Assembly (NCBI GenBank): GCA_910586445.1
Contig: CAJUHV010000019.1
Location: 1-56,973, forward strand
From: an uncultured Eubacterium sp.
GTDB taxonomy: Bacteria > Bacillota > Clostridia > Lachnospirales > Lachnospiraceae
DNA: 56,973 bases
Direction: 5' to 3'
Shown in pieces: positions 42,394 to 50,919 of the stretch. Under the pieces are notes generated by a model, which saw only the letters and a list, made by a program, of their open reading frames with translations, was not told the DNA's origin and ran no database searches. The stretch's first letter is position 1. The number at the start of each line of letters is the position of its first letter. The position numbers and the translations under genes were made by a program.

Positions 42394-44165
42394 TCCTCTA
42401 ATTCCTCCCGATCGAGCAGAGGCACCATATCCTCCAGCGGCCTGCTGGCCATCTGCCCGTCCTCCCGCATATAATTTGCCTGCCTCGGCAGTATTTTTTG
42501 TGCAAGGTCTGCGTGATAGGTACAGACGACCGGGCCATCATAATCTAATACTTCCTGTATCTGCTGCCGCAGCCTGTCTTCGTTTTGAATATGCATGCCT
42601 TTTATGCCGAGTGCCTCGGCTACCCTCTTCATGTCTGGAAGAGTCAGGCCGGATTCTTTTGTGCTTCCGATCAGCCTTCCGTCAAAATTTCCCTGCTGCG
42701 TTCCATAGATCATGCCGTAGCCCTGATTTACGGCAACAAATATTTTTACCGGCAGGCGCAGCCTGTGAATCACTTCCAGCTCCTGCATATTCATTGCCGC
42801 GCTGCCGTCCCCGGTCACGCAGACAGTCCTCCTTCTGCCAGAAGCTATGCAGCTGCCTACACATGATGGTATGTCATATCCCATTGCTGCCAGTCCCTTT
42901 GTCAAAAATGCACGCTGTCCGCGCTTAATGCGAAACGCTTTCATCGCAATATCTACCGTTGTCCCAGAGCTGGTAAACTGATATAGATCCTCGCCTGTCA
43001 TAAGCCCTGACAGCTCATGTACCAGATGATAGCTGCTGACATAGCCGTCTCCGGCAGCCTGCTGCGGGATAAATACCGGATAGTCTTTCCACAGCCTGTC
43101 ACAGCAGCGCAGCCATTCTGCCCTGTCCGTATCTGTTATGCCGGCCTGCGTGCGCAGCATTTTCAGCATTTTTTTGATAAAATCACCGGCATCACAGGCA
43201 ATCTTCAGATATGGATGTACGCTTTTTTTCTCCATCTCATGCTCATCGATATCTACCATTACATGCTTTGCGTTTCTCAAAAATCCCTCGTAGCAGTACC
43301 CGGTGCTCAGCAGATTCAGCCTGCTGCCGATCGTCAGTACAAAATCTGCCTTTTGTAAAATTAGATTTGCCGCCCTATGCCCTACGGTTCCCGGCCTGCC
43401 GTAATATAACGGGTGCTCTTCCTCAATCAGATCTACACCATTCCAGGATACGAGTACTGGTATCCCCATCTGCTCACACAGTTCCACTGCCTGCCCTGCG
43501 GCATGGCTCAGGCGTATGCCGTGACCAAGAAGCACTACCGGGCGTCTGGACTGGTTGAGCAGATTGATTGTTTCTGCAGCTGCCTCTTCTTTCGCCGGAT
43601 ACGCAGGAAGTACGGAATTGTCATATCCTCTTAATTCCTCCGGGCAGACCTGCATTGCCTGAATATCCAGAGGGATATCCAGCCATACCGGCCCCGGCCT
43701 GCCATGAACTGCGACTGCCGCCGCTTTCTCGCATTCATAACGGATCTGCTGCGGATCTTTGATCTGTACCGCATATTTTGTATATGAACGTGCCATAGAC
43801 AGAATATCTACTTCCTGTATGCCGAACTGGCGGACGTTCTGGCTGTCCCGCAGATCCTCACGCTTTACCTGACCGGATATAAAAATGACCGGAATAGAGT
43901 CCATATAGGCCCCTGCCAGACCCGTCAGGGCATTGGTTCCGCCAGGGCCGCTTGTCACCAGACATACGCCATAGCCTTCCCGGATTCTGGCATATGCCTC
44001 TGCTGCTATGGCGGCACCCTGTTCATGCAGCATAAAAATTCCTTCCAGATGCTTGTGTGTACCCAGCGAATCATTTAAATGCATGGCACCGCCGCCCGTT
44101 ACGCAGAACACATGCCTGACGCCAAGCCCCGCTATAAAATTCATAATATAATCCGATATTTTCAT
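42378..44165 (-). CDS. ThDP-dependent enzyme, acetolactate synthase-like (YerE-type)
   Basis: A 595-residue enzyme with the three domains of the acetolactate synthase superfamily. The pyrimidine-binding domain has VFCVTGGGAMHLNDSL and the catalytic Glu in LHEQGAAIAAEAYARI. The middle domain has RRPVVLLGHGIRLS. The pyrophosphate-binding domain has the ThDP motif TGDGSAAMNMQELEVI ending at VNQGYGMIYG. In a cluster with rfbF and rfbH it corresponds best to YerE, which adds a two-carbon unit from pyruvate to C4 of CDP-4-keto-3,6-dideoxyglucose. Branched-chain amino-acid genes are absent here, arguing against ordinary IlvB. The presence of an aldolase gene upstream suggests an altered acyl donor (inference). 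Confidence 0.82.
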   Translation of the reverse strand: MKISDYIMNFIAGLGVRHVFCVTGGGAMHLNDSLGTHKHLEGIFMLHEQGAAIAAEAYARIREGYGVCLVTSGPGGTNALTGLAGAYMDSIPVIFISGQVKREDLRDSQNVRQFGIQEVDILSMARSYTKYAVQIKDPQQIRYECEKAAAVAVHGRPGPVWLDIPLDIQAMQVCPEELRGYDNSVLPAYPAKEEAAAETINLLNQSRRPVVLLGHGIRLSHAAGQAVELCEQMGIPVLVSWNGVDLIEEEHPLYYGRPGTVGHRAANLILQKADFVLTIGSRLNLLSTGYCYEGFLRNAKHVMVDIDEHEMEKKSVHPYLKIACDAGDFIKKMLKMLRTQAGITDTDRAEWLRCCDRLWKDYPVFIPQQAAGDGYVSSYHLVHELSGLMTGEDLYQFTSSGTTVDIAMKAFRIKRGQRAFLTKGLAAMGYDIPSCVGSCIASGRRRTVCVTGDGSAAMNMQELEVIHRLRLPVKIFVAVNQGYGMIYGTQQGNFDGRLIGSTKESGLTLPDMKRVAEALGIKGMHIQNEDRLRQQIQEVLDYDGPVVCTYHADLAQKILPRQANYMREDGQMASRPLEDMVPLLDREELEECMRI

Positions 44166-44179
44166 TTTTTGTCCTCTAT

Positions 44180-44440
44180 TATCTGCTGTCAGCTTTTATC
44201 CGCTGCTCTGCTCCACACTCTGTGTTCTGCTGCCTGCTTTTATGCTCTGCTCCACATTCTGTGTTCTGCTGTTGATCTCTATGCTCTGCTCCACACTCTG
44301 TGTTCTGCTGCCTGCTTTTATGCTCTGCTCCACACCTTGTGTTCTGCTGTCAGCTTCTATCATCTGCTTCGTATTTTGCGTTCTGCTTTTCCTTGTGATC
44401 CGCTGTCAGCTTCTATACATCTGCTTTGTACTTTGTGATC
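44180..44440 (-). repeat. 39-bp minisatellite between aldolase and ThDP genes
   Basis: CTCTGCTCCACA starts at 44206, 44245, 44284 and 44323, giving exact 39-bp spacing, with more degenerate units up to about 44440. On the coding strand units read CACAGAGTGTGGAGCAGAGC followed by ATAAAAGCAGGCAGCAGAA. The end of the aldolase gene (GCAGAGTAGAAGCTG, containing its stop) resembles the unit. The 337-bp gap 44166-44502 holds little else. Confidence 0.85.
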
Positions 44441-44502
44441 TGCCGCGGCTCTTTGTATTCTGCCGTTGGACGCTATTCTCTGGCGCATTTCATTCACAGC
44501 TT

Positions 44503-45324
44503 CTACTCTGCAGCACTGTACTCATGATATTTAATCAGGTCTTCAATAATTTCATTTTTCACAATCGTAGCTTCATAACCGCCGTTTACAGCCAGAGTGC
44601 GCAGCAGATACTCCATCGTCAGATTGCCGTCGCGCCACTTCCCGCCCAGTCCGATATGCGTGACATCCATATAGTCCGCGCCTTCTGCCAGCGCTGTTTC
44701 TGCCAGCGCTTCGGCTGTACCGTTGCGGTCATGAAAATGACAGCCCATTTTTACACCTACTTTGTGGCATTCCCGAATGGTATCCCTCACATAGTCTTCA
44801 GTCATCACGCTTTCCGTATCCGCAAACTCCAGCGCATGTGCGCCCTTTGCCTTTGCAAACTCTGCAAACCGGATATTTGTTTCGATCGTATTGTGCCCTG
44901 CGCTTGTAAAGTTTAAAAACACCTCATAGCCAAGCTCCAGAGCCTCTGTCAGATACCGGTCAAGCACGTCCAGATCTGTCTCTGGCGAACGTGTTAAAAT
45001 GCGCACCGTATCGATAATGCTTTCTTTTGCCGGAATCAGCTGCGAGAGCGGCCTTTGGATATCACGCATTGCTGACAGCTTTGTAATGTTTTTGGTAGAA
45101 CGGAATACCTGCCGGATTTCCTCATTGCGCGTACTGCAGTAACGGTACTTTCCCCGGTTTGGATCTGCTTCTTCATTATGAAAAAATCCCAGCTCTACAT
45201 AATCAATTCCCCGATTTTGTGCAAAATTATAAATGTCCCTGACTGTCCGGTCCGAAAAATTCCACCCTGTCTGATATCCGATTTCCCGCAGCGAACAGTC
45301 AAATATGGTTACTCCTTTGATCAT
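44503..45324 (-). CDS. HMGL-like aldolase
   Basis: The 273-residue TIM-barrel protein belongs to the HMG-CoA lyase / DmpG-type aldolase superfamily. FDCSLREIGYQTGWNFS corresponds to the DTTLRDG motif, YVELGFFHN follows, and GVKMGCHFHDRNGTAEALAE carries the metal-binding His-x-His. THIGLGGKWRDGNLTMEYLL gives the barrel end. Such aldolases cleave or form 4-hydroxy-2-oxo acids with a divalent metal. Position between rfbH and the ThDP-enzyme gene suggests it makes or processes the 2-oxo acid that the ThDP enzyme uses (inference). A DmpG-only length is longer, so this is a catalytic-domain-only form. It is followed by a 39-bp minisatellite. Confidence 0.8.
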   Translation of the reverse strand: MIKGVTIFDCSLREIGYQTGWNFSDRTVRDIYNFAQNRGIDYVELGFFHNEEADPNRGKYRYCSTRNEEIRQVFRSTKNITKLSAMRDIQRPLSQLIPAKESIIDTVRILTRSPETDLDVLDRYLTEALELGYEVFLNFTSAGHNTIETNIRFAEFAKAKGAHALEFADTESVMTEDYVRDTIRECHKVGVKMGCHFHDRNGTAEALAETALAEGADYMDVTHIGLGGKWRDGNLTMEYLLRTLAVNGGYEATIVKNEIIEDLIKYHEYSAAE

Positions 45325-45414
45325 TTTTCCCTCAATTCATTTTCTTTTTGTGTTTTTTATTTTTCATTTTCCAGTATTTTACGCAGCTTATTTGCTTTTG
45401 CTGCTTTCATGCTG

Positions 45415-45580
45415 CTTTACTCGCTTTGCTGTTTTTATGTTTCATCTGCTTTTTATTGTTTTCTTACTGCTTCATTCGCTTTATTGCTTTTATGTTTCAT
45501 CTGCTTTTTTGGTATTGCATTCACCTTGCTGCTTTTATATTTCATCTGCTTTTGGTTATATTCGCCCTGCTTCATTTACT
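45415..45580 (-). repeat. Degenerate tandem repeat between RfbH and aldolase genes
   Basis: TTTCATCTGCTTTT recurs at 45440, 45495 and 45540 (spacing 55 and 45 bp), with CGCTTT and GCTTTTAT between. The 284-bp gap 45325-45608 is made mostly of these pyrimidine-rich units; no gene or terminator is seen. Confidence 0.75.
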
Positions 45581-45608
45581 TCCATGATTATTACGGTTTC
45601 CTCTGTGT

Positions 45609-46931
45609 TCATACCGCCTCATGTATCCGTTTCACCATCTCATCCAGCATCGGCTGCGTCATGCCCGGATAAACGCCTACCCAGAAGCTGTTATGCATGG
45701 CAAAATCCGTCCGCTCCAGGCTGCCTGCCACCCGGTAATCCACGCCTTCCTGATACATCTCAAAACACGGATGACGCAGTATATTGCCGGCAAACAGATT
45801 TCTTGTCTGTATATTGTGGCTTTCCAGATAAGCCGTCACCTCTGAGCGTTTGTTTTTACATGTTTCTTTAGATGTTTCTTTAACTGAAATAATAAATCCA
45901 AACCAGCACGGATGAGAGCCTTCTGCTTTCTCAGGAAGTATGATCACATCCGACAGATCGTCCAGCCTCTCCCGCAGGTAATCCCAGTTTTCCTGCCGTT
46001 TTTTTACAAAATCCGGCAGCTTTTTCAGCTGGGCTGCTCCGATCGCTGCCTGCAGGTCTGTTACCTTTAAATTGTAACCGAGATGCGAATAGACATATTT
46101 ATGGTCATATCCCTGCGGCAGGGTGCCGAACTGTCCGTCGAAACGATGTCCGCACAGGTTGTCCTGCCCGCCGCTGCATACGCATTCCCTGCCCCAGTCG
46201 CGCATAGAGCGGACTGCCTTATGAATCAGCGGATTTGATGTATACACTGCTCCGCCTTCCCCCATTGTCATCTGATGGGCCGGATAAAAGCTGGACGAGC
46301 CGACATCTCCGACTGTCCCGGTCAGATATGTCCTGCCCTCCATCTCATATGTACCGCCCAGCGCGTCACAGTTATCTTCAATCAGCCAGAGGTTATGTTT
46401 TTCACAAAATGCCTTTACCGCTTTTAGGTCAAAAATATTTCCAAGGCTGTGTGCCAGAAATACCGCTTTTGTCTTATCAGAATATGCCTGCTCAAGCAGG
46501 GACACATCCGCATTGTAGGATGGTATGTCGATATCTATAAATACTGGCACGGCCCCGCACTGAATAATCGGCGCTACCGTCGTCGGAAATGCTGCTGCAA
46601 CTGTAATCACTTCATCGCCTTTTTTCAGCCTGCGCTCTCCAAGCAGCGGAGAAGTCAGCGCTGCCACTGCCAGCAGATTTGCAGAAGATCCCGAATTCAC
46701 TGCCGACGCATACGGCACGCCTAGATATGCCGCAAGCCCCCGTTCAAATTCATCTGTATACCTGCCTGCGGTCAGCCAGAAATCCAGCGCTGCATCCGTA
46801 AGGCAGCATAATTCTTCTTCATCATAGACGCGCCCGGCATAATTAATGCGGTCGCCCGGTTCGTATGCTTTTTGCTTATGCTCTTGTTGATAGTACTTTT
46901 TTACCAAATCTAATATCTGCTTCTTATCCAA
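45609..46931 (-). CDS. rfbH: CDP-4-keto-6-deoxyglucose 3-dehydrase
   Basis: A 440-residue PLP/PMP-type enzyme of the RfbH/AscC (E1) group. Landmarks: YAGRVYDEEEL, ALDFWLTAGRYTDEFERGLA, VNSGSSANLLAVAALTSP, IEDNCDALGGTY and SFYPAHQMTMGEGGAVY. The last has His where ordinary aminotransferases have the PLP-binding Lys, which is diagnostic of dehydrases using PMP with an Fe-S cluster. C-terminal Cys-containing segments (ECVCSGGQDNLCGHRF) fit cluster ligands. It removes the 3-hydroxyl on the way to CDP-4-keto-3,6-dideoxyglucose and needs an E3-type reductase, which is not in the window. Translation starts at TTG (46931), with GGAGG 6 bp upstream. Confidence 0.93.
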   Translation of the reverse strand: MDKKQILDLVKKYYQQEHKQKAYEPGDRINYAGRVYDEEELCCLTDAALDFWLTAGRYTDEFERGLAAYLGVPYASAVNSGSSANLLAVAALTSPLLGERRLKKGDEVITVAAAFPTTVAPIIQCGAVPVFIDIDIPSYNADVSLLEQAYSDKTKAVFLAHSLGNIFDLKAVKAFCEKHNLWLIEDNCDALGGTYEMEGRTYLTGTVGDVGSSSFYPAHQMTMGEGGAVYTSNPLIHKAVRSMRDWGRECVCSGGQDNLCGHRFDGQFGTLPQGYDHKYVYSHLGYNLKVTDLQAAIGAAQLKKLPDFVKKRQENWDYLRERLDDLSDVIILPEKAEGSHPCWFGFIISVKETSKETCKNKRSEVTAYLESHNIQTRNLFAGNILRHPCFEMYQEGVDYRVAGSLERTDFAMHNSFWVGVYPGMTQPMLDEMVKRIHEAV

Positions 46932-46945
46932 TTTTTTCCTCCAGT

Positions 46946-47360
46946 ATAATGATCCCTGATCACTTTACATTTCTCATTATGTTATTCCGGCATGACAATC
47001 TTTCATCGACCTGCATTTCTAATTATGTTGTCCCAACATGGTAATCTTTTATTATCCTATATTTTTCACTAAAATTTACCGACATAATGATCTTTGACCA
47101 TCTCACGTTTCTTATTAAGATATCTCAACATGAGAATCTCTGTTTTCCTTACGTTTCTTAATTAAGGTATCTCAACATAATAATCTCTGATTTCCTTTCA
47201 TCTTTTATTATATTATTCCAACATAGCGATCTCTGTTTTCCTTACGTTTCTTAATTAAGATATCCAGCATAAGGATCTTTGATCATTTTATATTTTTCAT
47301 CGAAACATCCCAGCATAAGGATCTCTGATTACCTTACATTTCTTATTAAGATATCCCGGC
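46946..47360 (-). repeat. 46-bp minisatellite, nine units
   Basis: Nine consecutive units of 46 bp (one of 47) run from just before the rfbH ribosome site to inside the UGD gene end. Each unit has a GATCTCTGAT-like start, a TTACGTTTCTTATTAAG-like middle and a TATCCCAACAT-like end. The last unit covers the final UGD codons (AGIS and stop), so the array is built from the tail of that gene. The units differ by several bases each, so the array is old. The whole 403-bp gap 46943-47345 is this array. Confidence 0.92.
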
Positions 47361-48614
47361 ACAATCCAGCTCAGAATACATATATCTGCAGTCAATCACT
47401 TTTTTCCGGCCCATATCCGGCACCTTTAAAAACTCTTCCCATGCCGTCACCACTGCGACCACATCTGCAGCCTCATATACCTGCGCTGCACTATCCATAT
47501 AATCGACTTCCAGACCCGGATAATGCTTTTGAAACTCCTCCACCGCAGCGGGATCATATGCTGCGATTTTGTGGTATCCAAGCTCCGCCAGCTCCTGTAT
47601 GATTTTATAAGCCGGGGTGTCCCGCACGTCATCCGATTCCGGCTTAAATGACAGCCCCAGAATGCCGATCACAGCATCCATCTCCAGCCCGCCGGCAATC
47701 TTTCGCGCCACCGCAGCCGGTCTTTTTTCATTTACCTGGATAACCTGTTTTAAAATCTGCGGCTCATATCCTTTTGCTTCTGACTGCGCAAACAGCGCAC
47801 ATGTATCTTTTGGAAGGCAGTAGCCGCCATATCCGCACCCGGGATAGACATAGCTTGACATGCCACAGCCGCCCCACCGCTTGTCCATATGCAGGATATG
47901 AAAGGCATCTGCCACATCGATACCGCCGATCACATCCGCTACCTGTGACATTTCATTGGAATAGCTGATCATCGTTGCAAGCAGCGTATTGGACAGATAT
48001 TTGATAAATTCACCTGTAGAATGCGATACGGTAAAAATCGGAATTCCCATCGGCTGATACAGCCGGGTCAGCATTTCCTTAGACTGCGTATCATTTATGC
48101 CCAGCACAATCCTGTCTGCACCGATAAAATCCTCCCAGCAGTGTCCCTCTCGCAGGAATTCTGGATTGTTGGCCACGCCGATCTGTTCTTTGGAGGCCCC
48201 CATTCTGCGCACGTACGGTTCTATTTTTTCTGCGGTCGTAGATGGCGGAATCGTGGATTTCGTAACAAGGACGCGGAATTTATCATCACATGCCGCCCTG
48301 AGCGTCTCATCGATCGCAGCAAACAGATACGTCAGATCTGCGCTGCCGCACGCTCCATACGGTGTGCCCACACAGTAAAATATGTACTCGCTGTCTGCGA
48401 CCGCCCCTGCCGTATCTTCTGTAATCACAAATTCTTTTCCAATATGCTTTTTAAGCACTTCTTCCATATGCGGCTCTAAAAACGGCAGCCTGCCTTCCCG
48501 CAGTGTTTTTTTGCGTTCCTCATCCACGTCGACGCCGTACACCTGATACCCCATATGGGCAAACCCCAGCGCGGTGGTCAGCCCTACAAATCCCAGGCCA
48601 AATACTGTCACCAT
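47346..48614 (-). CDS. UDP-glucose 6-dehydrogenase
   Basis: The start is the ATG at 48614 (MVTVFGLGFVGLTTALG), with AAGGAG 8 bp upstream and a 7-bp overlap with the preceding gene; the longer frame has no ribosome site. NAD-binding GxGxxG is at the very N-terminus, with YCVGTPYG, TKSTIPPSTT and NNPEFLREGHCWEDF. The catalytic Cys lies in PGCGYGGYCLPKDTCALF. LGLSFKPESDDVRDTPAYKI starts the C-terminal domain. Length is about 422 residues, as usual. It oxidises UDP-glucose to UDP-glucuronate, a substrate for the UXS-like enzyme encoded just upstream. Related UDP-ManNAc dehydrogenases are less likely. Confidence 0.88.
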   Translation of the reverse strand: MVTVFGLGFVGLTTALGFAHMGYQVYGVDVDEERKKTLREGRLPFLEPHMEEVLKKHIGKEFVITEDTAGAVADSEYIFYCVGTPYGACGSADLTYLFAAIDETLRAACDDKFRVLVTKSTIPPSTTAEKIEPYVRRMGASKEQIGVANNPEFLREGHCWEDFIGADRIVLGINDTQSKEMLTRLYQPMGIPIFTVSHSTGEFIKYLSNTLLATMISYSNEMSQVADVIGGIDVADAFHILHMDKRWGGCGMSSYVYPGCGYGGYCLPKDTCALFAQSEAKGYEPQILKQVIQVNEKRPAAVARKIAGGLEMDAVIGILGLSFKPESDDVRDTPAYKIIQELAELGYHKIAAYDPAAVEEFQKHYPGLEVDYMDSAAQVYEAADVVAVVTAWEEFLKVPDMGRKKVIDCRYMYSELDCAGIS

Positions 48615-49702
48615 ATCAGATTCTCCTTTTCGCTTTCTTTGATAAACTGTAAAAACCTCTGGACTCCTTCTTCTACGCTGATGGACGGCTGATAGCCGAG
48701 TATTTTCTCCGCCTTGCTGATATCCGGGCATCTTCTCTGCGGATTGTTTGTCAGATAATCTTTATCTTCTGATACGGCATATGTGACGGTGCCGCGATAC
48801 CCAAAGATGCTTTCTCCTTTTTCCTTGTAAATCTCCGCCAGCCGCGCAATCGATATTTCCGGCTGATGGATTCCGATGTTAAAATAATCATATGTCCCAT
48901 GCAGCAGTATTTTCAAATATCCGGCAGCTGCATCCGCTATATAGCAGAATGTCCTGCTCGGACTTCCATTTGACAGAATCCGGATATCTGTGCCTTCCAC
49001 AATATTTTTGGCAAAGTCAGCCGGTACACGCTTGTCATTGATCTTCATGCCCGGCCCGTAATTGTTAAACGGACGCACAACGCCGATCGGCAGGCCGTAT
49101 TCTTTGGCAAACAGCATGCACATCGTCTCACCAAAACGCTTGGACTCATCATAACAGGCCCTCGGCCCGGTACAGCTGACATCCCCGTGATATTCTTCCG
49201 CTGTCGGCACTGCTTCGGGTGCAGGATCGCCGTAAATCTCACTTGAGGAAAAGAATAAAAATCCTTTCAGCGACCTGTTTTTATAGTATTCCAGCAGTCC
49301 CCGCAGCCCCCAGATATTTGCCTCCAGCGTCTGGATCGGATACTTTCTGTAAAACATCGGAGACGCAATGGACGCCATATGCACTACATAATCTGCCTCG
49401 TTTGCAGCCGGAATCTCAGCGATCTGATCGTGAATAATATCAAATTTTTTTACAGTAAAGCGCGGGTCTTTTTCAATCTCATCCAGCCACTGCGGATATC
49501 CCAGCATAAAATTATCCAGACATACGACCTGTTTTAAATGCAGTGTTTCCCGGTACTGATACAAAAAATGTACCAGATAAAATCCAATAAAGCCCGCACA
49601 TCCGGTTATCACGATACAGGCGTTTTCCAGTCTTTCCCGCTCCTGTTTTGTCAGACTTTCATAAGTATGCTCAAGATCTTTTTTTAATTGTTGTGTAATC
49701 AT
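48608..49702 (-). CDS. UDP-glucuronate decarboxylase-like SDR
   Basis: The 364-residue SDR has CIVITGCAGFIGFYLVHFL (GxxGxxG), VVHMASIASPMFYRKYPIQT, FLFFSSSEIYGDPAPEAVP and CTGPRACYDESKRFGETM (active-site YxxxK). It also has RPFNNYGPGMKINDKRVPAD. The P-R-x-C-Y-D-E-S-K context and SEIYGDP are typical of UDP-xylose synthases (UXS). With UDP-glucose dehydrogenase encoded directly downstream, a path from UDP-glucose via UDP-glucuronate to UDP-xylose (or its 4-keto pentose) is plausible. The N-terminal about 30-residue helical extension is not catalytic. Other SDR activities on NDP sugars cannot be excluded. Confidence 0.78.
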   Translation of the reverse strand: MITQQLKKDLEHTYESLTKQERERLENACIVITGCAGFIGFYLVHFLYQYRETLHLKQVVCLDNFMLGYPQWLDEIEKDPRFTVKKFDIIHDQIAEIPAANEADYVVHMASIASPMFYRKYPIQTLEANIWGLRGLLEYYKNRSLKGFLFFSSSEIYGDPAPEAVPTAEEYHGDVSCTGPRACYDESKRFGETMCMLFAKEYGLPIGVVRPFNNYGPGMKINDKRVPADFAKNIVEGTDIRILSNGSPSRTFCYIADAAAGYLKILLHGTYDYFNIGIHQPEISIARLAEIYKEKGESIFGYRGTVTYAVSEDKDYLTNNPQRRCPDISKAEKILGYQPSISVEEGVQRFLQFIKESEKENLIW

Positions 49703-49747
49703 CGTTCTATTTTTCCTTCCCGGCAGAACAATCTGCTGCCTGCAGTT

Positions 49748-49989
49748 TTTTTATACATTTCAAACAGCCGGCAGCTCCCCTGCCAGCGTTTCCACTGTGC
49801 CTGCCTGCTTTCCCATAAATAATCCAGTGTTTCCTTATCCCGCAGCGTATCCATGCACTTCCAGAATCTTTTTATACATTTCAAACAGCCGGCAGCTCCC
49901 CTACCAGCGTTTCCACTGTGCCTGCCTGCTTTCCCATAGATAATCCAGTGTTTCCTTATCCCGCAGCGTATCCATGCACTTCCAGAATC
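49748..49989 (-). repeat. 121-bp tandem duplication of the rfbF end
   Basis: Two copies (49748-49868 and 49869-49989) differ at only a few bases. The upper copy is the 3' end of rfbF with its stop TAG; the lower copy is the same sequence after the gene, with the stop changed to CAG. The unit is not a multiple of three, so it does not extend the protein. Confidence 0.93.
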
Positions 49990-50674
49990 CTTCATGCAGA
50001 TATGCCGCCAGTTTCCCGTCCCTGGCCAGATTTTCCATCGGCTCCCGTTCGAAAAAAGTATCATCGCCTGCGATATAATCAAACACATCCGGCTCCAGCA
50101 CCATAAATCCGGCATTGATCCAGCCGCCGTCCTGCAGCGCCTTTTCCCGGAATCTGCGGACATTCTGCCCGTCATCGATATCCAGAACACCAAACCTGCC
50201 TCCTGGCTGTATGGCTGTGATTGTGGCGGATTTTTTATGCTGTCTGTGAAATTCCAGCAGCTTTATTAAATCTATATTTGACAGTCCGTCCCCATATGTC
50301 ATCATAAAGGTCTCCCCGCCGACATACTCTCTGATACGTTTTAACCGTCCTCCGGTCATTGTCCGCAGCCCGGTATCCACGACTGTCACCTTCCACGGCT
50401 CTGCCACATTGTTGTGGACTACCATTTTATTCTCTTTTGAAAAATCAAATGTAACGTCGCTGCGGTGCAGATAATAATCTGCAAAATACTCTTTGATCAC
50501 ATATCCCTTGTAGCCGCAGCAGATAATAAATTCGTGAAATCCATAAGACGAATAATATTTCATGATATGCCATAAGATCGGCGCATCTCCGATTTCTATC
50601 ATCGGCTTTGGTTTGAGATGGCTCTCTTCGCTGATCCGCGTACCAAATCCGCCGGCAAGAATTACAACCTTCAT
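49901..50674 (-). CDS. rfbF: Glucose-1-phosphate cytidylyltransferase
   Basis: The start is the ATG at 50674 (MKVVILAGGFGTRISEESHL), with GGAGG 6 bp upstream. Nucleotidyltransferase signatures: LAGGFGTRISEES, KPKPMIEIGDAPILWHIMKY, FIICCGYKGYVIKEYF, MMTYGDGLSNIDLIKLLEFH and the sugar-binding WINAGFMVLEPDVFDYI, ending CMDTLRDKETLDYLWESRQA before the stop. Length (257 residues) and the sequence are those of RfbF, which makes CDP-glucose from CTP and glucose-1-phosphate. This is the entry step to CDP-dideoxy sugars and fits RfbH downstream. Its 3' end is tandemly duplicated (121 bp). Confidence 0.95.
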   Translation of the reverse strand: MKVVILAGGFGTRISEESHLKPKPMIEIGDAPILWHIMKYYSSYGFHEFIICCGYKGYVIKEYFADYYLHRSDVTFDFSKENKMVVHNNVAEPWKVTVVDTGLRTMTGGRLKRIREYVGGETFMMTYGDGLSNIDLIKLLEFHRQHKKSATITAIQPGGRFGVLDIDDGQNVRRFREKALQDGGWINAGFMVLEPDVFDYIAGDDTFFEREPMENLARDGKLAAYLHEGFWKCMDTLRDKETLDYLWESRQAQWKRW

Positions 50675-50697
50675 AAATTCCTCCAATATGTAAAATA

Positions 50698-50874
50698 TTG
50701 TTACTATTCACAGTCTCCTGAACACCCCGCTGTTCAAGAGGCTATCAGGCTGATTCAGGTGTGAGCAGGCTCCAATTTGCAAGGCAAATTCTTCAAATGA
50801 GCCTGCGAAGTTACTATTTACAGCCTCATATCTTGAGATCTTGTCAAGCGTAAATCGGCTGTGAATAGTAACAA
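50698..50874. mobile_element. MITE-like inverted-repeat element
   Basis: Inverted repeats of 16 bp, TTGTTACTATTCACAG (50698-50713) and CTGTGAATAGTAACAA (50859-50874), enclose about 145 bp. Inside are a hairpin (TGAACA/TGTTCA), a nested stem (CAGGCTC ... GAGCCTG around AATTTGC/GCAAATT) and a further GTTACTATTTACAG copy at about 50810. No coding frame is present. Size and arms fit a small non-autonomous element or a structured leader before rfbF. Confidence 0.6.
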
Positions 50875-50919
50875 AATATTCCTGACAGGCCGGCCTGCCC
50901 TGACCACCGCCCGCTGCGG

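Noticed and set aside
42290..42928. Long plus-strand ORF opposite the ThDP-enzyme gene
   Set aside because: It is antisense to a clear enzyme gene, has no ribosome site and shows low-complexity composition typical of a shadow frame.
44242..44916. Plus-strand ORF through the 39-bp repeats
   Set aside because: It arises from the repeat (13-codon unit without stops on that strand) and the antisense of the aldolase gene; there is no start signal or domain.
46946..47360. CRISPR-like array
   Set aside because: The 46-bp units follow each other without unique spacers, are degenerate, and no cas genes are near. It is a tandem repeat.
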